64,000 nucleotides of DNA from Chloroflexota bacterium (GCA_014874485.1 JADBJK010000031.1:22532-86531); one strand, 5' to 3'; positions 9,369-19,041 are shown, numbered from the stretch's first letter. The notes: generated by a model from the letters alone, not told the origin. Numbers and translations are program-made.

Positions 9369-10733
9369 ATGAAACGCCTGTTTGGTGTTCTGACTGTCCT
9401 GGCCCTGCTGGGCATGGTGCTGTCTGGCTGCGTGCAGAAGGCCACGCCTACGGCCCCGCCGCCGTATCAGGCCAAGCCCACGCCGACCCCGGAGCCCACC
9501 GTCCCGCCCACGCCGACCGAAGCCCCCAAACTCGGCCCCGTGCTGAAGATCGGGCAGATTTCCATGCTGTCCGGCGTCATGGCCCTCTACGGCCAGCAGC
9601 AGGTGCGCGGGTTCGCGCTTGGCCTGGAATACGCATCGGGCGGGAAGAAGGACGACCAGGGCCGCTGGATCATCGCCAACCGTCCGGTTGAGGTCATCAC
9701 CCGCGACGACGAAGGCAACCCCGAGAAAGGCGTGCAGATTGCCCGCGAGTTGATTGAGAAGGAAGGCGTGGAGATTCTGCAGGGCCCCGTGAGCAGCGCG
9801 GTCGCAGCGGCGCTCACCACCGTGGCGCTGGAGAACAAGATCATCCTCATGGTGGACCCTGCCGCGTCGGCCTTCATCACGGGCGAGTACTTCAACCCCT
9901 ACGTCTTCCGCACCAGCCGCACCAGTTTTGACGATACCCTCGTCATCGCCAAGTACCTGGTGGAGAACGTGGGCAAGACGTTCGCCCACATCGGCGTGGA
10001 CAACGCCTTCGGTCGTGGCAGCGGGGTGGCCCTGGCCTACTCGGTCGCCAAGTTCGGTGGCAAGGTCATCGCCGACATCTACGCCCCGCTGAACACCACC
10101 GACTTCACCCCGTACATCCAGCAGGCGATGGATTCCGGCGCCGAGTGCCTGTTCCTCACCTGGTCGGGCACGGGCTACGTAACCCTGTTCCAGCAACTGG
10201 GCGACCTGGGCGCGCTGGAGAAGATGCGCGTGGCCACCGGCTTCGGCGACAATGCCTCGTTCGCCGCAGTGTTCGGGACCGCTGTGGGCCAGATCGGTCT
10301 GAACGTCTACCACTACACTGTGCCCAAGAACCCGGTCAATGACTGGCTCGTCCAGCGGCACCTGGAACTCTACAATGAGCCGCCAGACCTGTTCACCGCG
10401 GGCGGCATGGCGTCGGCCATCGCCCTGGCGAAGGCACTGGAGAAGACCGGCGGCGACACCAGCGGCGACAAGATGATCGCGGCGCTGGAAGGGCTGATGT
10501 TTGAAGGCCCCAAGGGCACCTACTACATCCGCCCCGAGGACCATGTCTGCCTGCAACCGATGAACATCCTGAAACTGGTGGACATCAACCCGCCGAAGGA
10601 CGAGAAGGGCCGCCCGACGTACAAGTTCTTTGAGACGGTGTACGTCTCCAAGTACGACGAACTCGGCGTGCCCTGCACGCTCACCGGCCAGTACGCCGAC
10701 CGCTGCGGCAACCTGCCCAGGATCGGCCAGTAG
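9369..10733 (+). CDS. Branched-chain amino acid-type ABC transporter substrate-binding lipoprotein (LivJ-like)
   Basis: Lipobox MVLSGC; Pro/Thr linker; LKIGQISMLSGVMALYGQQQVRGFALGLEYASGG. Confidence 0.88.
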   Translation: MKRLFGVLTVLALLGMVLSGCVQKATPTAPPPYQAKPTPTPEPTVPPTPTEAPKLGPVLKIGQISMLSGVMALYGQQQVRGFALGLEYASGGKKDDQGRWIIANRPVEVITRDDEGNPEKGVQIARELIEKEGVEILQGPVSSAVAAALTTVALENKIILMVDPAASAFITGEYFNPYVFRTSRTSFDDTLVIAKYLVENVGKTFAHIGVDNAFGRGSGVALAYSVAKFGGKVIADIYAPLNTTDFTPYIQQAMDSGAECLFLTWSGTGYVTLFQQLGDLGALEKMRVATGFGDNASFAAVFGTAVGQIGLNVYHYTVPKNPVNDWLVQRHLELYNEPPDLFTAGGMASAIALAKALEKTGGDTSGDKMIAALEGLMFEGPKGTYYIRPEDHVCLQPMNILKLVDINPPKDEKGRPTYKFFETVYVSKYDELGVPCTLTGQYADRCGNLPRIGQ

Positions 10734-10818
10734 TCGGACAACCAACAAGCAGGGGGGCGTTACACAGCCCCCCTGCTTGGACCGCACGGCAGCATGGCAG
10801 AATCACCAGGAGAGGACG

Positions 10819-11619
10819 ATGGCACCCGAAGCCGAAGAGCGCGAGATTATCCTGGAAGCGCGTAACCTGCGCAAGGAGTTCGGTGGCCTGGTGGCGGTGG
10901 ATGACGTGAGCATCCAGATACGCGCACGAACGCTCCACTCCATCATCGGCCCCAACGGCGCGGGCAAGACGACGCTGTTCAACCTGCTCAGCGGCACCAT
11001 GCCCCCCACCCGCGGGTCCGTGTTCTTCAAGGGCCGCGACATCACCCACTTGCCGCCGCACCGCATCGCACACCTGGGCCTGGGCCGCACCTTCCAGATC
11101 ACCAACATCTTCCCCAACCTCACCGTGCTGGAAAACGTGCGGCTGGGAGCGCAGGCCATGGGCCGCCACAACCTGCGCCTGCTCACCCACTCGGACAAGT
11201 ATACGCAGTACCTAGACCAGGCCGAACAAGTCATCGCCCAGGTGGGCCTTCGCGGGCGCGAGCACATGCTGGCCGCGAACCTGCCCCACGGCGACAAGCG
11301 CAAACTGGAACTCGGCATCATGCTGGCCGGGAACTTCGAGGTCCTCCTGCTGGACGAGCCGACCGCAGGGATGTCGTCCGAACAGGTACCGGCACTGTTG
11401 GAAATCATCCATAACATTCTCACATCGGGGAATCGCACCATCGTCCTGGTGGAGCATCGCATGGACATGGTGATGAGCATTTCGGACTTCATCACCGTGA
11501 TGCACCAGGGACGGGTGCTGGCCGAGGGAACGCCGCGCGAAATCGCGTCCAACGAGTTGGTCCAGAGCGCCTACCTCGGCGCATTGTACGGCGATTTGAC
11601 TGCCCAGGCGGAGAAGTAG
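10819..11619 (+). CDS. livG: Liv-type ABC transporter ATP-binding protein (LivG-like)
   Basis: Walker A GPNGAGKTT; LGRTFQITNIFPNLTVLENV; Walker B LLLDEPTAGM. Confidence 0.9.
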   Translation: MAPEAEEREIILEARNLRKEFGGLVAVDDVSIQIRARTLHSIIGPNGAGKTTLFNLLSGTMPPTRGSVFFKGRDITHLPPHRIAHLGLGRTFQITNIFPNLTVLENVRLGAQAMGRHNLRLLTHSDKYTQYLDQAEQVIAQVGLRGREHMLAANLPHGDKRKLELGIMLAGNFEVLLLDEPTAGMSSEQVPALLEIIHNILTSGNRTIVLVEHRMDMVMSISDFITVMHQGRVLAEGTPREIASNELVQSAYLGALYGDLTAQAEK

Positions 11620-11620
11620 C

Positions 11621-12349
11621 ATGGATGCCATTCTACAGGTTGAGAACATTCATACCTTCATCGGCCAGTTCCACATCCTGCAAGACGTGTCCCTGACGGT
11701 GGAACGCGGCAGCATCACGGTGCTCCTCGGCCGAAACGGCGCAGGCAAGACCACGACCCTCAAGTCCATCCTGGGCCTCACCCCGCCGAGCGAGGGCCGC
11801 GTCATCTTTGACGGGCAGGACATCCGGGGCAGGCGCGCCTTTGAAATCGCCGCCATGGGCATCGGGTACGTCCCCGAGCACCGCGCCATCTTCCGCGACC
11901 TCACCGTGGCCGAGAACCTGAAGATCGCCGAGCGGCGGCGCGGCGACCTGGACCGCAAGGCCGACTTCATCTTCGGCCTGTTCCCCGACCTGAAGCGGCT
12001 GTACCGCCTTCCGGGCAACCACCTGTCGGGCGGGCAGCAGCAGATGCTCGCCATCGCCCGCGCCCTGGTGCCCGACAACAAACTCCTGCTCATAGACGAG
12101 CCCAGCAACGGCCTCGCGCCCGTTCTCATAGAGCAGATGATGGAAGCCATACGCGGGTTGAGCGCCACGACGACCGTGCTCCTGGTGGAGCAGAACTTTA
12201 TCATGGCCAGCCAGTTGGCGCAGGCGTACTACATCCTGGATGATGGCAAGACCGTCCACAGCGGCGCGATGGCCGACCTGGTGAAGGACAAGGCACTCAT
12301 CCACCGATACCTGGGCGCTGTAGGGGAATCTGTCGGAGGTGAACGGTGA
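11621..12349 (+). CDS. livF: Liv-type ABC transporter ATP-binding protein (LivF-like)
   Basis: Walker A GRNGAGKTT; LSGGQQQMLAIARAL; LLIDEPSNGLAP. Confidence 0.92.
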   Translation: MDAILQVENIHTFIGQFHILQDVSLTVERGSITVLLGRNGAGKTTTLKSILGLTPPSEGRVIFDGQDIRGRRAFEIAAMGIGYVPEHRAIFRDLTVAENLKIAERRRGDLDRKADFIFGLFPDLKRLYRLPGNHLSGGQQQMLAIARALVPDNKLLLIDEPSNGLAPVLIEQMMEAIRGLSATTTVLLVEQNFIMASQLAQAYYILDDGKTVHSGAMADLVKDKALIHRYLGAVGESVGGER

Positions 12350-13833
12350 GGGTGAAGGCAATCTGGCAATACGGCAAGGTGTACATCATCCTTCTCATCG
12401 GGCTGATCATCCTCAGCGTCATCGGGTGGCGCGCTATGGGGCAGCAGTCCTTCGTGCGCACGGCCCTGTCCGGCCTGACGCTGGGCGCGCTGTACTTCAT
12501 GGTCGCCGCGGGCCTGACCATCATCTTCGGGCTGATGGACGTGCTCAACTTCGCCCACGGCGCGATGTTCATGATTGGCGCCTACGCCGGCTGGCAGTTC
12601 TACACCAACCCGACGTTCCTGTTCGGATTGGCTCCGCTGGTGCTCGCCCTGGTGGCCGGAATCGTGGTTACCCCGCTCATCCAGCCGCTGGCCATGCGCT
12701 GGGCCGTGCCCGCACGTTGGCAGCGGACACTGCGCGCGGTGGTCATCGTGGTCGCCGTTATCCTCATCATCGTTGCGCTGCTCGGCCTGGACGTTCGGGG
12801 GCTGGCCAAGACGGCGATGGTCGCCACCATGGTGGACCCGCTGGCCGAAGCCACACCCCAGGAGCCGCTGGCCGTGTTCTGGAAGCGCCCGCTCCTGTTC
12901 TTCCTGGCGGGGCTGCTCATCGCCCTGGCCCAGGCGCGCCCTGGCGACCGGACGCAGGTCATCCGCTCAGGTGCCGCGCCGCGGGCCATTGTCGCCCTCG
13001 TCGGCTTCGTGCTGCTGACCGTGGCGGCGACGCTGACCCGCGAATCGGGCGCCATCTCCGTGCTCAAGATGAACGCGGACGCCCGCTTCTTCCTGTCATT
13101 GGCCGCGGGTGCACTCATCGGCGCCGGCATCGGAGCCGCCATTGAAATCAGCCTGGTGCGCCCACTGTATGTGCGACCGACCTTCCTCATCCTGGCGACG
13201 ATGGGCCTGTCGTTCGTCCTGCGCGAGTTGACGCAGTTGCTGTGGGATCCCCTACCCTACGCCATGAGCCGGCCGCCGCTGTTCTCGCAGCCGGGCAAGG
13301 CCGCGTCCATACTGGAGTGGTTCTCCAAACACACGCTGACGGTGGAAATCATGGGCGTAACGTTCCCCAGTTACCGACTGTTCATCATCGCCCTGGGCCT
13401 TGCGATGTTCATCCTGCTCATGCTCGTGATGAACTACTCGCGCCTGGGCATGACCATCCGCGCGGGCGTGCAGGACCGCGACATGGTGGAGGCGCTGGGC
13501 ATCAACGTGCGGCGCGTCTTCACGTTGGTCTTCGCCCTGGGCGCGGGACTGGCGGCGCTCGGCGGCATCGGCGCAGCGCCCTTCGCGCCGGTGGAGCCGG
13601 TCATGGGCGACCGATTCCAGATGCAGGGGTTCATCACCGTGGTCATCGGCGGGATGGGGAGTTACAGCGGCGCGGCCATCGGCGCGCTGCTGCTGGGCCT
13701 GGCGCGCGCGTTCGGCGACTTCCTCGCGCTGAAGTTCAGCCTCACCCCCGCCGTGTCCGAAGCGTCCACCGTCATCATCATGGCGCTGGTGTTGTTGCTG
13801 CGGCCCGCCGGGCTGTTCGGAAAAAAGGAGTAG
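12346..13833 (+). CDS. livH: Liv-type ABC transporter permease (LivH-like) with a long internal hydrophobic insertion
   Basis: GLTLGALYFMVAAGLTIIFGLMDVLNFAHGAMFMIGAY; C-terminal IRAGVQDRDMVEALGINVRR. Confidence 0.88.
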   Translation: MRVKAIWQYGKVYIILLIGLIILSVIGWRAMGQQSFVRTALSGLTLGALYFMVAAGLTIIFGLMDVLNFAHGAMFMIGAYAGWQFYTNPTFLFGLAPLVLALVAGIVVTPLIQPLAMRWAVPARWQRTLRAVVIVVAVILIIVALLGLDVRGLAKTAMVATMVDPLAEATPQEPLAVFWKRPLLFFLAGLLIALAQARPGDRTQVIRSGAAPRAIVALVGFVLLTVAATLTRESGAISVLKMNADARFFLSLAAGALIGAGIGAAIEISLVRPLYVRPTFLILATMGLSFVLRELTQLLWDPLPYAMSRPPLFSQPGKAASILEWFSKHTLTVEIMGVTFPSYRLFIIALGLAMFILLMLVMNYSRLGMTIRAGVQDRDMVEALGINVRRVFTLVFALGAGLAALGGIGAAPFAPVEPVMGDRFQMQGFITVVIGGMGSYSGAAIGALLLGLARAFGDFLALKFSLTPAVSEASTVIIMALVLLLRPAGLFGKKE

Positions 13834-13836
13834 GCC

Positions 13837-14967
13837 ATGGCATCGCAATCCAAATCCCCCAAGCGATTCGCCGCATTGGATTCCTTGCTCCAGGGCCTGA
13901 AGCGGTCGCGCGGCTCGCTCCTCGTGCTGGCCGTGCTGATCCTCTTCCCGTTCGTCTTCGCCCGCATCACGGGCACGTCGGTGAACGAGGGGCCCGCCAA
14001 GTACTGGCAAGGCCAGTTCATCGCCGTGTTCATCATGGCCATCTTCGCCATGTCCTACGACCTGCTGCTGGGCTACACCGGCATTCTCACCTTCGGCCAC
14101 GCGGCCTTCTTCGGCGGCGGGGCCTACACCATGGCGCTGTTTCTCACCCATGTGGCCCCCCGCTTCGTGAAGACGTACCGCGTTAGCCTTCCGGGCGGGC
14201 TGGATGTAACGGAGCCCAGCGCATTCCTGCTGGCGATTCTCCTGGTGGTTGTGGTTTCGCTTGTCCTGGGGCTGCTGTTCAGCATCGTCTCCGTGCGCGT
14301 GAAAGGCGTGTACTTCGCCATCATCACGCTGGCCATGGCCGAGGCGATCCACATCCTGTCCAAGGCCACGGACTTCGTGAAGTGGACCGGGGCCGATGAG
14401 GGCCTCCACGGCGTGCCTGTGCCCGCCTGGATCAACCCGACGCAGTACCGCCTGCGGTTCTACTTCATCGCACTGGCCTTCGCGGTGGTCATGTACTGGC
14501 TCGCCCGCCGCATCGTCAACTCCCCGACGGGGCGCATCTTCGTCGCGCTGCGCGAGAACGAAAGCCGCGCGCGGATGATCGGCTACAACCCCGCGCTGTA
14601 CCGCACGATTGCGTTCGTGGTCTCGGCGCTCATCGCGGGGCTGGCGGGCGCGCTGTTCTCCGTCTGGACGGTCAGCGCCACGCCGTCCATGACCTCGGCG
14701 GTTACCACGGTGAACGCCCTCATCATGACCATCCTCGGCGGGATGGGAACACTGGTCGGGCCGATGCTCGGCGCTGCGGTGCTGGAGTTCTTCGGGCAGT
14801 TCCTGTACCAGTGGTTCGGAGCGCGTTGGCCGCTGGTCTTCGGCATCATCTTCATCGTGCTCGTGATGTTCCTCCCCTACGGCATCGTGGGCACGTGGCG
14901 ACTGCGCAGCGCCCAGTGGAAGCGCCGCTGGAGCCTGCGGAAGCAGCGCGCCGCCGCTCAGGAATAG
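13837..14967 (+). CDS. livM: Liv-type ABC transporter permease (LivM-like)
   Basis: YDLLLGYTGILTFGHAAFFGGGAY; FVALRENESRARMIGYN. Confidence 0.9.
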   Translation: MASQSKSPKRFAALDSLLQGLKRSRGSLLVLAVLILFPFVFARITGTSVNEGPAKYWQGQFIAVFIMAIFAMSYDLLLGYTGILTFGHAAFFGGGAYTMALFLTHVAPRFVKTYRVSLPGGLDVTEPSAFLLAILLVVVVSLVLGLLFSIVSVRVKGVYFAIITLAMAEAIHILSKATDFVKWTGADEGLHGVPVPAWINPTQYRLRFYFIALAFAVVMYWLARRIVNSPTGRIFVALRENESRARMIGYNPALYRTIAFVVSALIAGLAGALFSVWTVSATPSMTSAVTTVNALIMTILGGMGTLVGPMLGAAVLEFFGQFLYQWFGARWPLVFGIIFIVLVMFLPYGIVGTWRLRSAQWKRRWSLRKQRAAAQE

Positions 14968-15072
14968 CGAGGCCCGCGCCGCCCCGCTGCCCAGCGCCCC
15001 AGACACGGCAGAGCACGACACTCTGCCGTGTGTGATGAATGTCACAGCCTATTCGTCGCCACGTGAGGTATA

Positions 15073-16449
15073 ATGGCTTCGTGCACCGAACTTGGAGACG
15101 GAGGTCATGCCTTGCGTCCGCAATCGCGCTTCCATCGGCTATTCACCACTCCAGAGGGCCTTGCCCTGGTTGCCCTCGCGTGGGTCGGGCTTGTACTCGC
15201 CCTGCTTGCGCTGCTGTCGGGGCCTTCGCAGGCGCTGGGCATTGCGCGCTATCTGCCCATCACGCTGAACGAAGACCAGCGGGTGGGGCGCATCATCATG
15301 CTCTATCACAGCCTGGCAATCCCATTCCTTGCGTCGCTGGTCTATCTGACCCTCGCGCAGGTTGAGATTCCGCAGAGGATTGCCGAGGCGATCAAACCCG
15401 CCCTCACCGCGGGCTTCTTGCTCACCAGCATCGGCGGATTGACCTTCGGCTACCTGGGCCGAAACTGGCTGTTTCACGGCGTGTACCTGCTCGGCCTCAG
15501 CCTCACCTTCTACGCGGGCGTGCTCCTTGCCGTGGGCCTGTTCCCCCGCAAGGGCAGTCCTGAACGGCTGGCTCGGTGGGCCTTCTGGCTCATGGCCGTC
15601 GCCACGCTGATCTCGGCCATCATCGGCGCGGCGGTCGGCTCGTTTTTCGGCAACGGGTTCAAGGCCGTCCTGGCCGAGGACATCATCCGCCAAGAGCATG
15701 ACGTATTCCAACGCGGCGTCATCGCACATCTGCACATCATGCTCACCCTGATTGACGTGGCGATCCTGCTGCTGGTCGCGCGCATCACGCCCATGGGCAA
15801 GCGCACCGCCCGCTGGGTGTACGGCCTGACGATTGTCGGCACGGTCATCGTGTCCCTCGCCACGTGGAGCGTCATCATCGGCCCGCTGGAGAAAATCGCG
15901 CACAAAGCCATCAACGTGGGCGCGGGTTTCCTGCTGCCTGCGGGCATCCTGGTCGCGGTCGTCGGCTTCCGAACGCTGGTGCGCGAGGGGGGCCTGCTGC
16001 GCGATCCATTCCGACTCGGCCTCTACTGGTTCCTGGTTTTCGTGAACACGGTGGTTACCGTCCCAGGCGTCTACGTCGCCATGAACCTGGAGACCTACCG
16101 CCTGCCCGCGTACCTGGAGGTCGAGCGCACCATCGCCGTTGGCCACTGGCACGTGCTGGCGACGTTGTCGGCCGCCATGGGTTTCCTGCTGGTCGCGCAC
16201 CTGCGCCGCTCGCCCACGCGGGCTGCCCGCCTGAGCGCCTGGGGCATGGTCGCAGGCACGTCGGCGGCGCTTGCGTTCATCATGCCCTACATGTTCCGCC
16301 AGCCTGGAACCACCGTTACGTGGCCAGAGCCGTTCTTTGAGGCGGGAGTCGGCGTGGCGATGCTGTCGCTGGCCACCTACCTGGTCGCCGAAATCGCCGC
16401 CTTCTTCCGCAGCCAGACTGTAGAGTCCGAAGGAGGCAGCGCGCCATGA
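15073..16449 (+). CDS. Polytopic membrane protein, possible divergent heme-copper oxidase subunit I-like
   Basis: ~12 hydrophobic segments with intramembrane His (MLYHSLAIPF, EHDVFQRGVIAHLHIML, GHWHVLATLSA); ATGA overlap with ctaB-like gene. Confidence 0.5.
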   Translation: MASCTELGDGGHALRPQSRFHRLFTTPEGLALVALAWVGLVLALLALLSGPSQALGIARYLPITLNEDQRVGRIIMLYHSLAIPFLASLVYLTLAQVEIPQRIAEAIKPALTAGFLLTSIGGLTFGYLGRNWLFHGVYLLGLSLTFYAGVLLAVGLFPRKGSPERLARWAFWLMAVATLISAIIGAAVGSFFGNGFKAVLAEDIIRQEHDVFQRGVIAHLHIMLTLIDVAILLLVARITPMGKRTARWVYGLTIVGTVIVSLATWSVIIGPLEKIAHKAINVGAGFLLPAGILVAVVGFRTLVREGGLLRDPFRLGLYWFLVFVNTVVTVPGVYVAMNLETYRLPAYLEVERTIAVGHWHVLATLSAAMGFLLVAHLRRSPTRAARLSAWGMVAGTSAALAFIMPYMFRQPGTTVTWPEPFFEAGVGVAMLSLATYLVAEIAAFFRSQTVESEGGSAP

Positions 16450-17351
16450 GCGACCTGCACAACTCGCGAGCGCTCGCGCTGCACCTCGGCGGCATGGCCC
16501 TGCTGCGCGACCTGTTCGCGCTGACGAAGTTCCGCCAGACCCTGCTGCTTCTCATCACCGGCGTCTGCGCCTACGCGCTCACGCTCCCTGGCGCGATCCG
16601 CTGGGGGGAACTGGGGTTGGCAACCCTGGCGCTGCTGGCGTCCATCTCGGGATGCACGGCCCTCAACATGGTCGTGGACCGCGACATTGACGCGGCCATG
16701 CGGCGCACCGCGAGGCGGCCCCTTGCCGAGGGTCGCCTCTCGCCCTCCACGGCGGTTGCCTTCGGCGCGGGGTTGTCCGCCGCTGGCATCCTCACCGCAT
16801 GGCGGCTTCAGCCGCTGTTTGGCCTTATCGTAACCGCAGGCTTCGCGCTGGATTTCGGCGTGTACACGCTGTGGCTCAAGCGGAGAACGCCCACGTCCAT
16901 CCTGTGGGGCGGGCTGTCGGGCGGGATGCCAGCCCTGGCGGGGCGAAGCCTGGCGCTGGGCCACGTGGACGCCATCGGTGTCCTGCTCGCGCTGGCCGTG
17001 CTGCTCTGGATTCCCGCCCACATTCTGAGCCTCGCCACGCGCCACGCCGACGACTACGCGCGGGCCGGGGTGCCTGTCTGGCCCAACGTGTACGGCCTGC
17101 ACGCCACATACCGCCTGATCGCCATCGCGACCATGCTGAACGTCGTGGTCCTGCAACTGGCGGGAGTCCTGTTGTCGCTCGGCGCAGCGGCCCTGGCTGC
17201 ACTGGGCGTATGTGGCGGCGCGCTGCTCGCGCTCGCGCTGGTCGCGTGGGCGCGCCCTTCCGACGGCAACACCTGGCGGCTGTTCAAGTTCGCCTCCATG
17301 TACATGCTCGTCTCGTTTGCGCTGCTCACAATCGGGGCCATCGTTCGGTAA
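16446..17351 (+). CDS. ctaB: UbiA-family prenyltransferase, protoheme IX farnesyltransferase-like
   Basis: LNMVVDRDIDAAMRRTARRPLAEGRLSPSTAVAFG; WIPAHILSLATRHADDYARAGVPVWPNVYG. Confidence 0.8.
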   Translation: MSDLHNSRALALHLGGMALLRDLFALTKFRQTLLLLITGVCAYALTLPGAIRWGELGLATLALLASISGCTALNMVVDRDIDAAMRRTARRPLAEGRLSPSTAVAFGAGLSAAGILTAWRLQPLFGLIVTAGFALDFGVYTLWLKRRTPTSILWGGLSGGMPALAGRSLALGHVDAIGVLLALAVLLWIPAHILSLATRHADDYARAGVPVWPNVYGLHATYRLIAIATMLNVVVLQLAGVLLSLGAAALAALGVCGGALLALALVAWARPSDGNTWRLFKFASMYMLVSFALLTIGAIVR

Positions 17352-17398
17352 CCAGCCTCAGCCGCCCGACGGCGAGCGGACTTGTGGCGTCGCCGATT

Positions 17399-17427
17399 TT
17401 GACAACACCGCGCGACTTGTGTAGAAT
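17399..17427 (+). promoter_or_regulatory. Sigma70-type promoter of the tRNA operon
   Basis: TTGACA - 17 bp - TAGAAT, ending 12 bp before tRNA-Phe. Confidence 0.75.
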
Positions 17428-17439
17428 ACAAGCAGGGTT

Positions 17440-17512
17440 GCCGAGGTAGCTCAGTTGGAAGAGCACATCACTGAAAATGATGGGGTCCCCAGTTCAAATC
17501 TGGGCTTCGGCA
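17440..17512 (+). tRNA. tRNA-Phe (GAA)
   Basis: Acceptor GCCGAGG/CTTCGGC; anticodon stem-loop CATCA-CTGAAAA-TGATG; GTTCAAATC T-loop. Confidence 0.95.
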
Positions 17513-17519
17513 CCTTTGG

Positions 17520-17591
17520 GCGGAAGTGGCTCAGCGGTAGAGCATCTCCTTGCCAAGGAGAGGGTCGCGGGTTCAAATCCCGTCTTCCGCT
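17520..17591 (+). tRNA. tRNA-Gly (GCC)
   Basis: Acceptor GCGGAAG/CTTCCGC; TCTCC-TTGCCAA-GGAGA; GTTCAAATC. Confidence 0.95.
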
Positions 17592-17595
17592 CCTT

Positions 17596-17683
17596 TTGTT
17601 CTGTTGGGCGACGTAGCCAAGTGGCAAGGCAGGGGTCTGCAAAACCCCGACCGCGGGTTCAAGTCCCGCCGTCGCCTCCACAA
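17596..17683. repeat. Left 88-bp direct repeat (candidate attL)
   Basis: Identical base-for-base to 21863..21950; flanks differ immediately outside. Confidence 0.95.
17607..17680 (+). tRNA. tRNA-Cys (GCA), first copy, CCA encoded
   Basis: GGCGACG/CGTCGCC; GGGGT-CTGCAAA-ACCCC; TCCA 3' end. Confidence 0.95.
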
Positions 17684-17750
17684 CACTACAGGTAGCCCCC
17701 AAAGCGGCCTTTGCCCCCTACAGGTAGGGCCGCTTTCGCTTTGCCCTTCG

Positions 17751-17785
17751 CCTGATGGTGCTGACGGCATCATTACACCATCAGG
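17751..17785. promoter_or_regulatory. 10-bp perfect inverted repeat upstream of integrase
   Basis: CCTGATGGTG (17751-17760) / CACCATCAGG (17776-17785), 15-bp spacer, 9 bp before integrase ATG. Confidence 0.65.
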
Positions 17786-17794
17786 AGGTGCACC

Positions 17795-18907
17795 ATGACC
17801 CGCCGAAACCCAGGCGAAGGAAGCGTCTTTCAGCGCCGCGATGGGCGCTGGCAGGCCTCGCTCCAACTGAACGGCATCCGCAAAGTTGTTTACGGCAAGA
17901 CGGCCCAGGAAGCCCGCCAGAAGTTGGCCGCCTTGCGAAAGCAGGTGGCCACGCTGAACGGCCTACCCGACGCGGGACGGCGAACGGTAAATGACCTGCT
18001 GGACGCCTGGCTTGAGGTTTGCGCCCCGTCCTGGAGACCGTCCACGCTGGAGAGCCACCGCGAAGTGGCCGACCTGCACATTCGCCCCACGCTGGGCAAG
18101 GTGCGCCTGGAGCGGCTTTCGCCCGTCCAGGTGCAAGGCCTCACCAAGACCCTACAGAAAGCCGGGAAGCCGCGAACGGCGCTGAAGGCCTACGCCGTCC
18201 TGCACCGCGCCTGCCAGTTGGCCGTCCTGTGGGGCTGGCTTCCGCAAAACCCGTGCGGTAGGATACCGCGCCCCCAGTACCGCCCCGAAGGTAGGCAGGT
18301 TTGGACAACCGCCCAACTCCAAGCGTTCCTGCAAGAGACGCGGGGCCACTGGCTTGGCCCGCTGTGGGCGTTCCTTGCGGCTTCGGGCTGTCGCATCGGC
18401 GAAGCGCTTGGGCTGTCCTGGGACGCCGTCAACTGGGAGACCGCCACCGTTGCCATCGCCCACAACCTGCAGAGAGTGGGGGGCCGCTGGGAGTTGGAGC
18501 GGCCCAAGACCGCATCGGGCGAACGCACCATTGCCCTGCCTGACTGGGGCATCGCCGCGCTGAAGCGGCAACGGGTACAGCAAGCCGAATGGCGTTTGCA
18601 AGCCGGGGCATCCTGGGCAAACGAGCGGGGCCTCGTGTTCACCAGGGCGAACGGTGCGCCGCTCCACTGCACAACGGTTGCCAGGGCCATGCGGGAAGTG
18701 TGCAAGCGCCTGGAGTTGCCGCCGCTATCGCCTCACGGGCTGCGACATCTCCACGCAAGCCTGCTACTGGCAGAGGGCGTGGGAGTCCCGCAAGTGGCCC
18801 AACGGCTTGGCCACGCCGACCCGCGCATCACGCTGCAGGTGTACGGCCACGCCCTGGGCGGTGATGACGCGGCTACAAAGGCGCTAGGGCGGGCGATTCG
18901 GGGGTAG
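17795..18907 (+). CDS. int: Tyrosine recombinase / phage-type integrase
   Basis: Catalytic motifs GCRIGEALGL, HGLRHLHASLLL, HADPRITLQVYGH; N-terminal SAM-like core-binding domain. Confidence 0.95.
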   Translation: MTRRNPGEGSVFQRRDGRWQASLQLNGIRKVVYGKTAQEARQKLAALRKQVATLNGLPDAGRRTVNDLLDAWLEVCAPSWRPSTLESHREVADLHIRPTLGKVRLERLSPVQVQGLTKTLQKAGKPRTALKAYAVLHRACQLAVLWGWLPQNPCGRIPRPQYRPEGRQVWTTAQLQAFLQETRGHWLGPLWAFLAASGCRIGEALGLSWDAVNWETATVAIAHNLQRVGGRWELERPKTASGERTIALPDWGIAALKRQRVQQAEWRLQAGASWANERGLVFTRANGAPLHCTTVARAMREVCKRLELPPLSPHGLRHLHASLLLAEGVGVPQVAQRLGHADPRITLQVYGHALGGDDAATKALGRAIRG

Positions 18908-19006
18908 GCCGTAAAATGACCTATGGGGGGCGTCCTCATGCGCCCCCCGCCCCTGCTGTGAACGTTAGTCAACGCATAGCCGGTAAACGCGGGGCGCTGC
19001 CACGCA

Positions 19007-19035
19007 TTGCCAAGCGCCGCGCCCTGTGGTACAAT
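19007..19035 (+). promoter_or_regulatory. Promoter of putative RNA copy A
   Basis: TTGCCA (19007-19012) - 17 bp - TACAAT (19030-19035), extended -10 TG. Confidence 0.6.
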
Positions 19036-19041
19036 TGCCGC

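Noticed and set aside
17701-17740. AAAGCGGCC...GGCCGCTTT hairpin after the first tRNA-Cys as a definite terminator
   Set aside because: Stem plausible but T-tract is weak and interrupted; noted only as possible.
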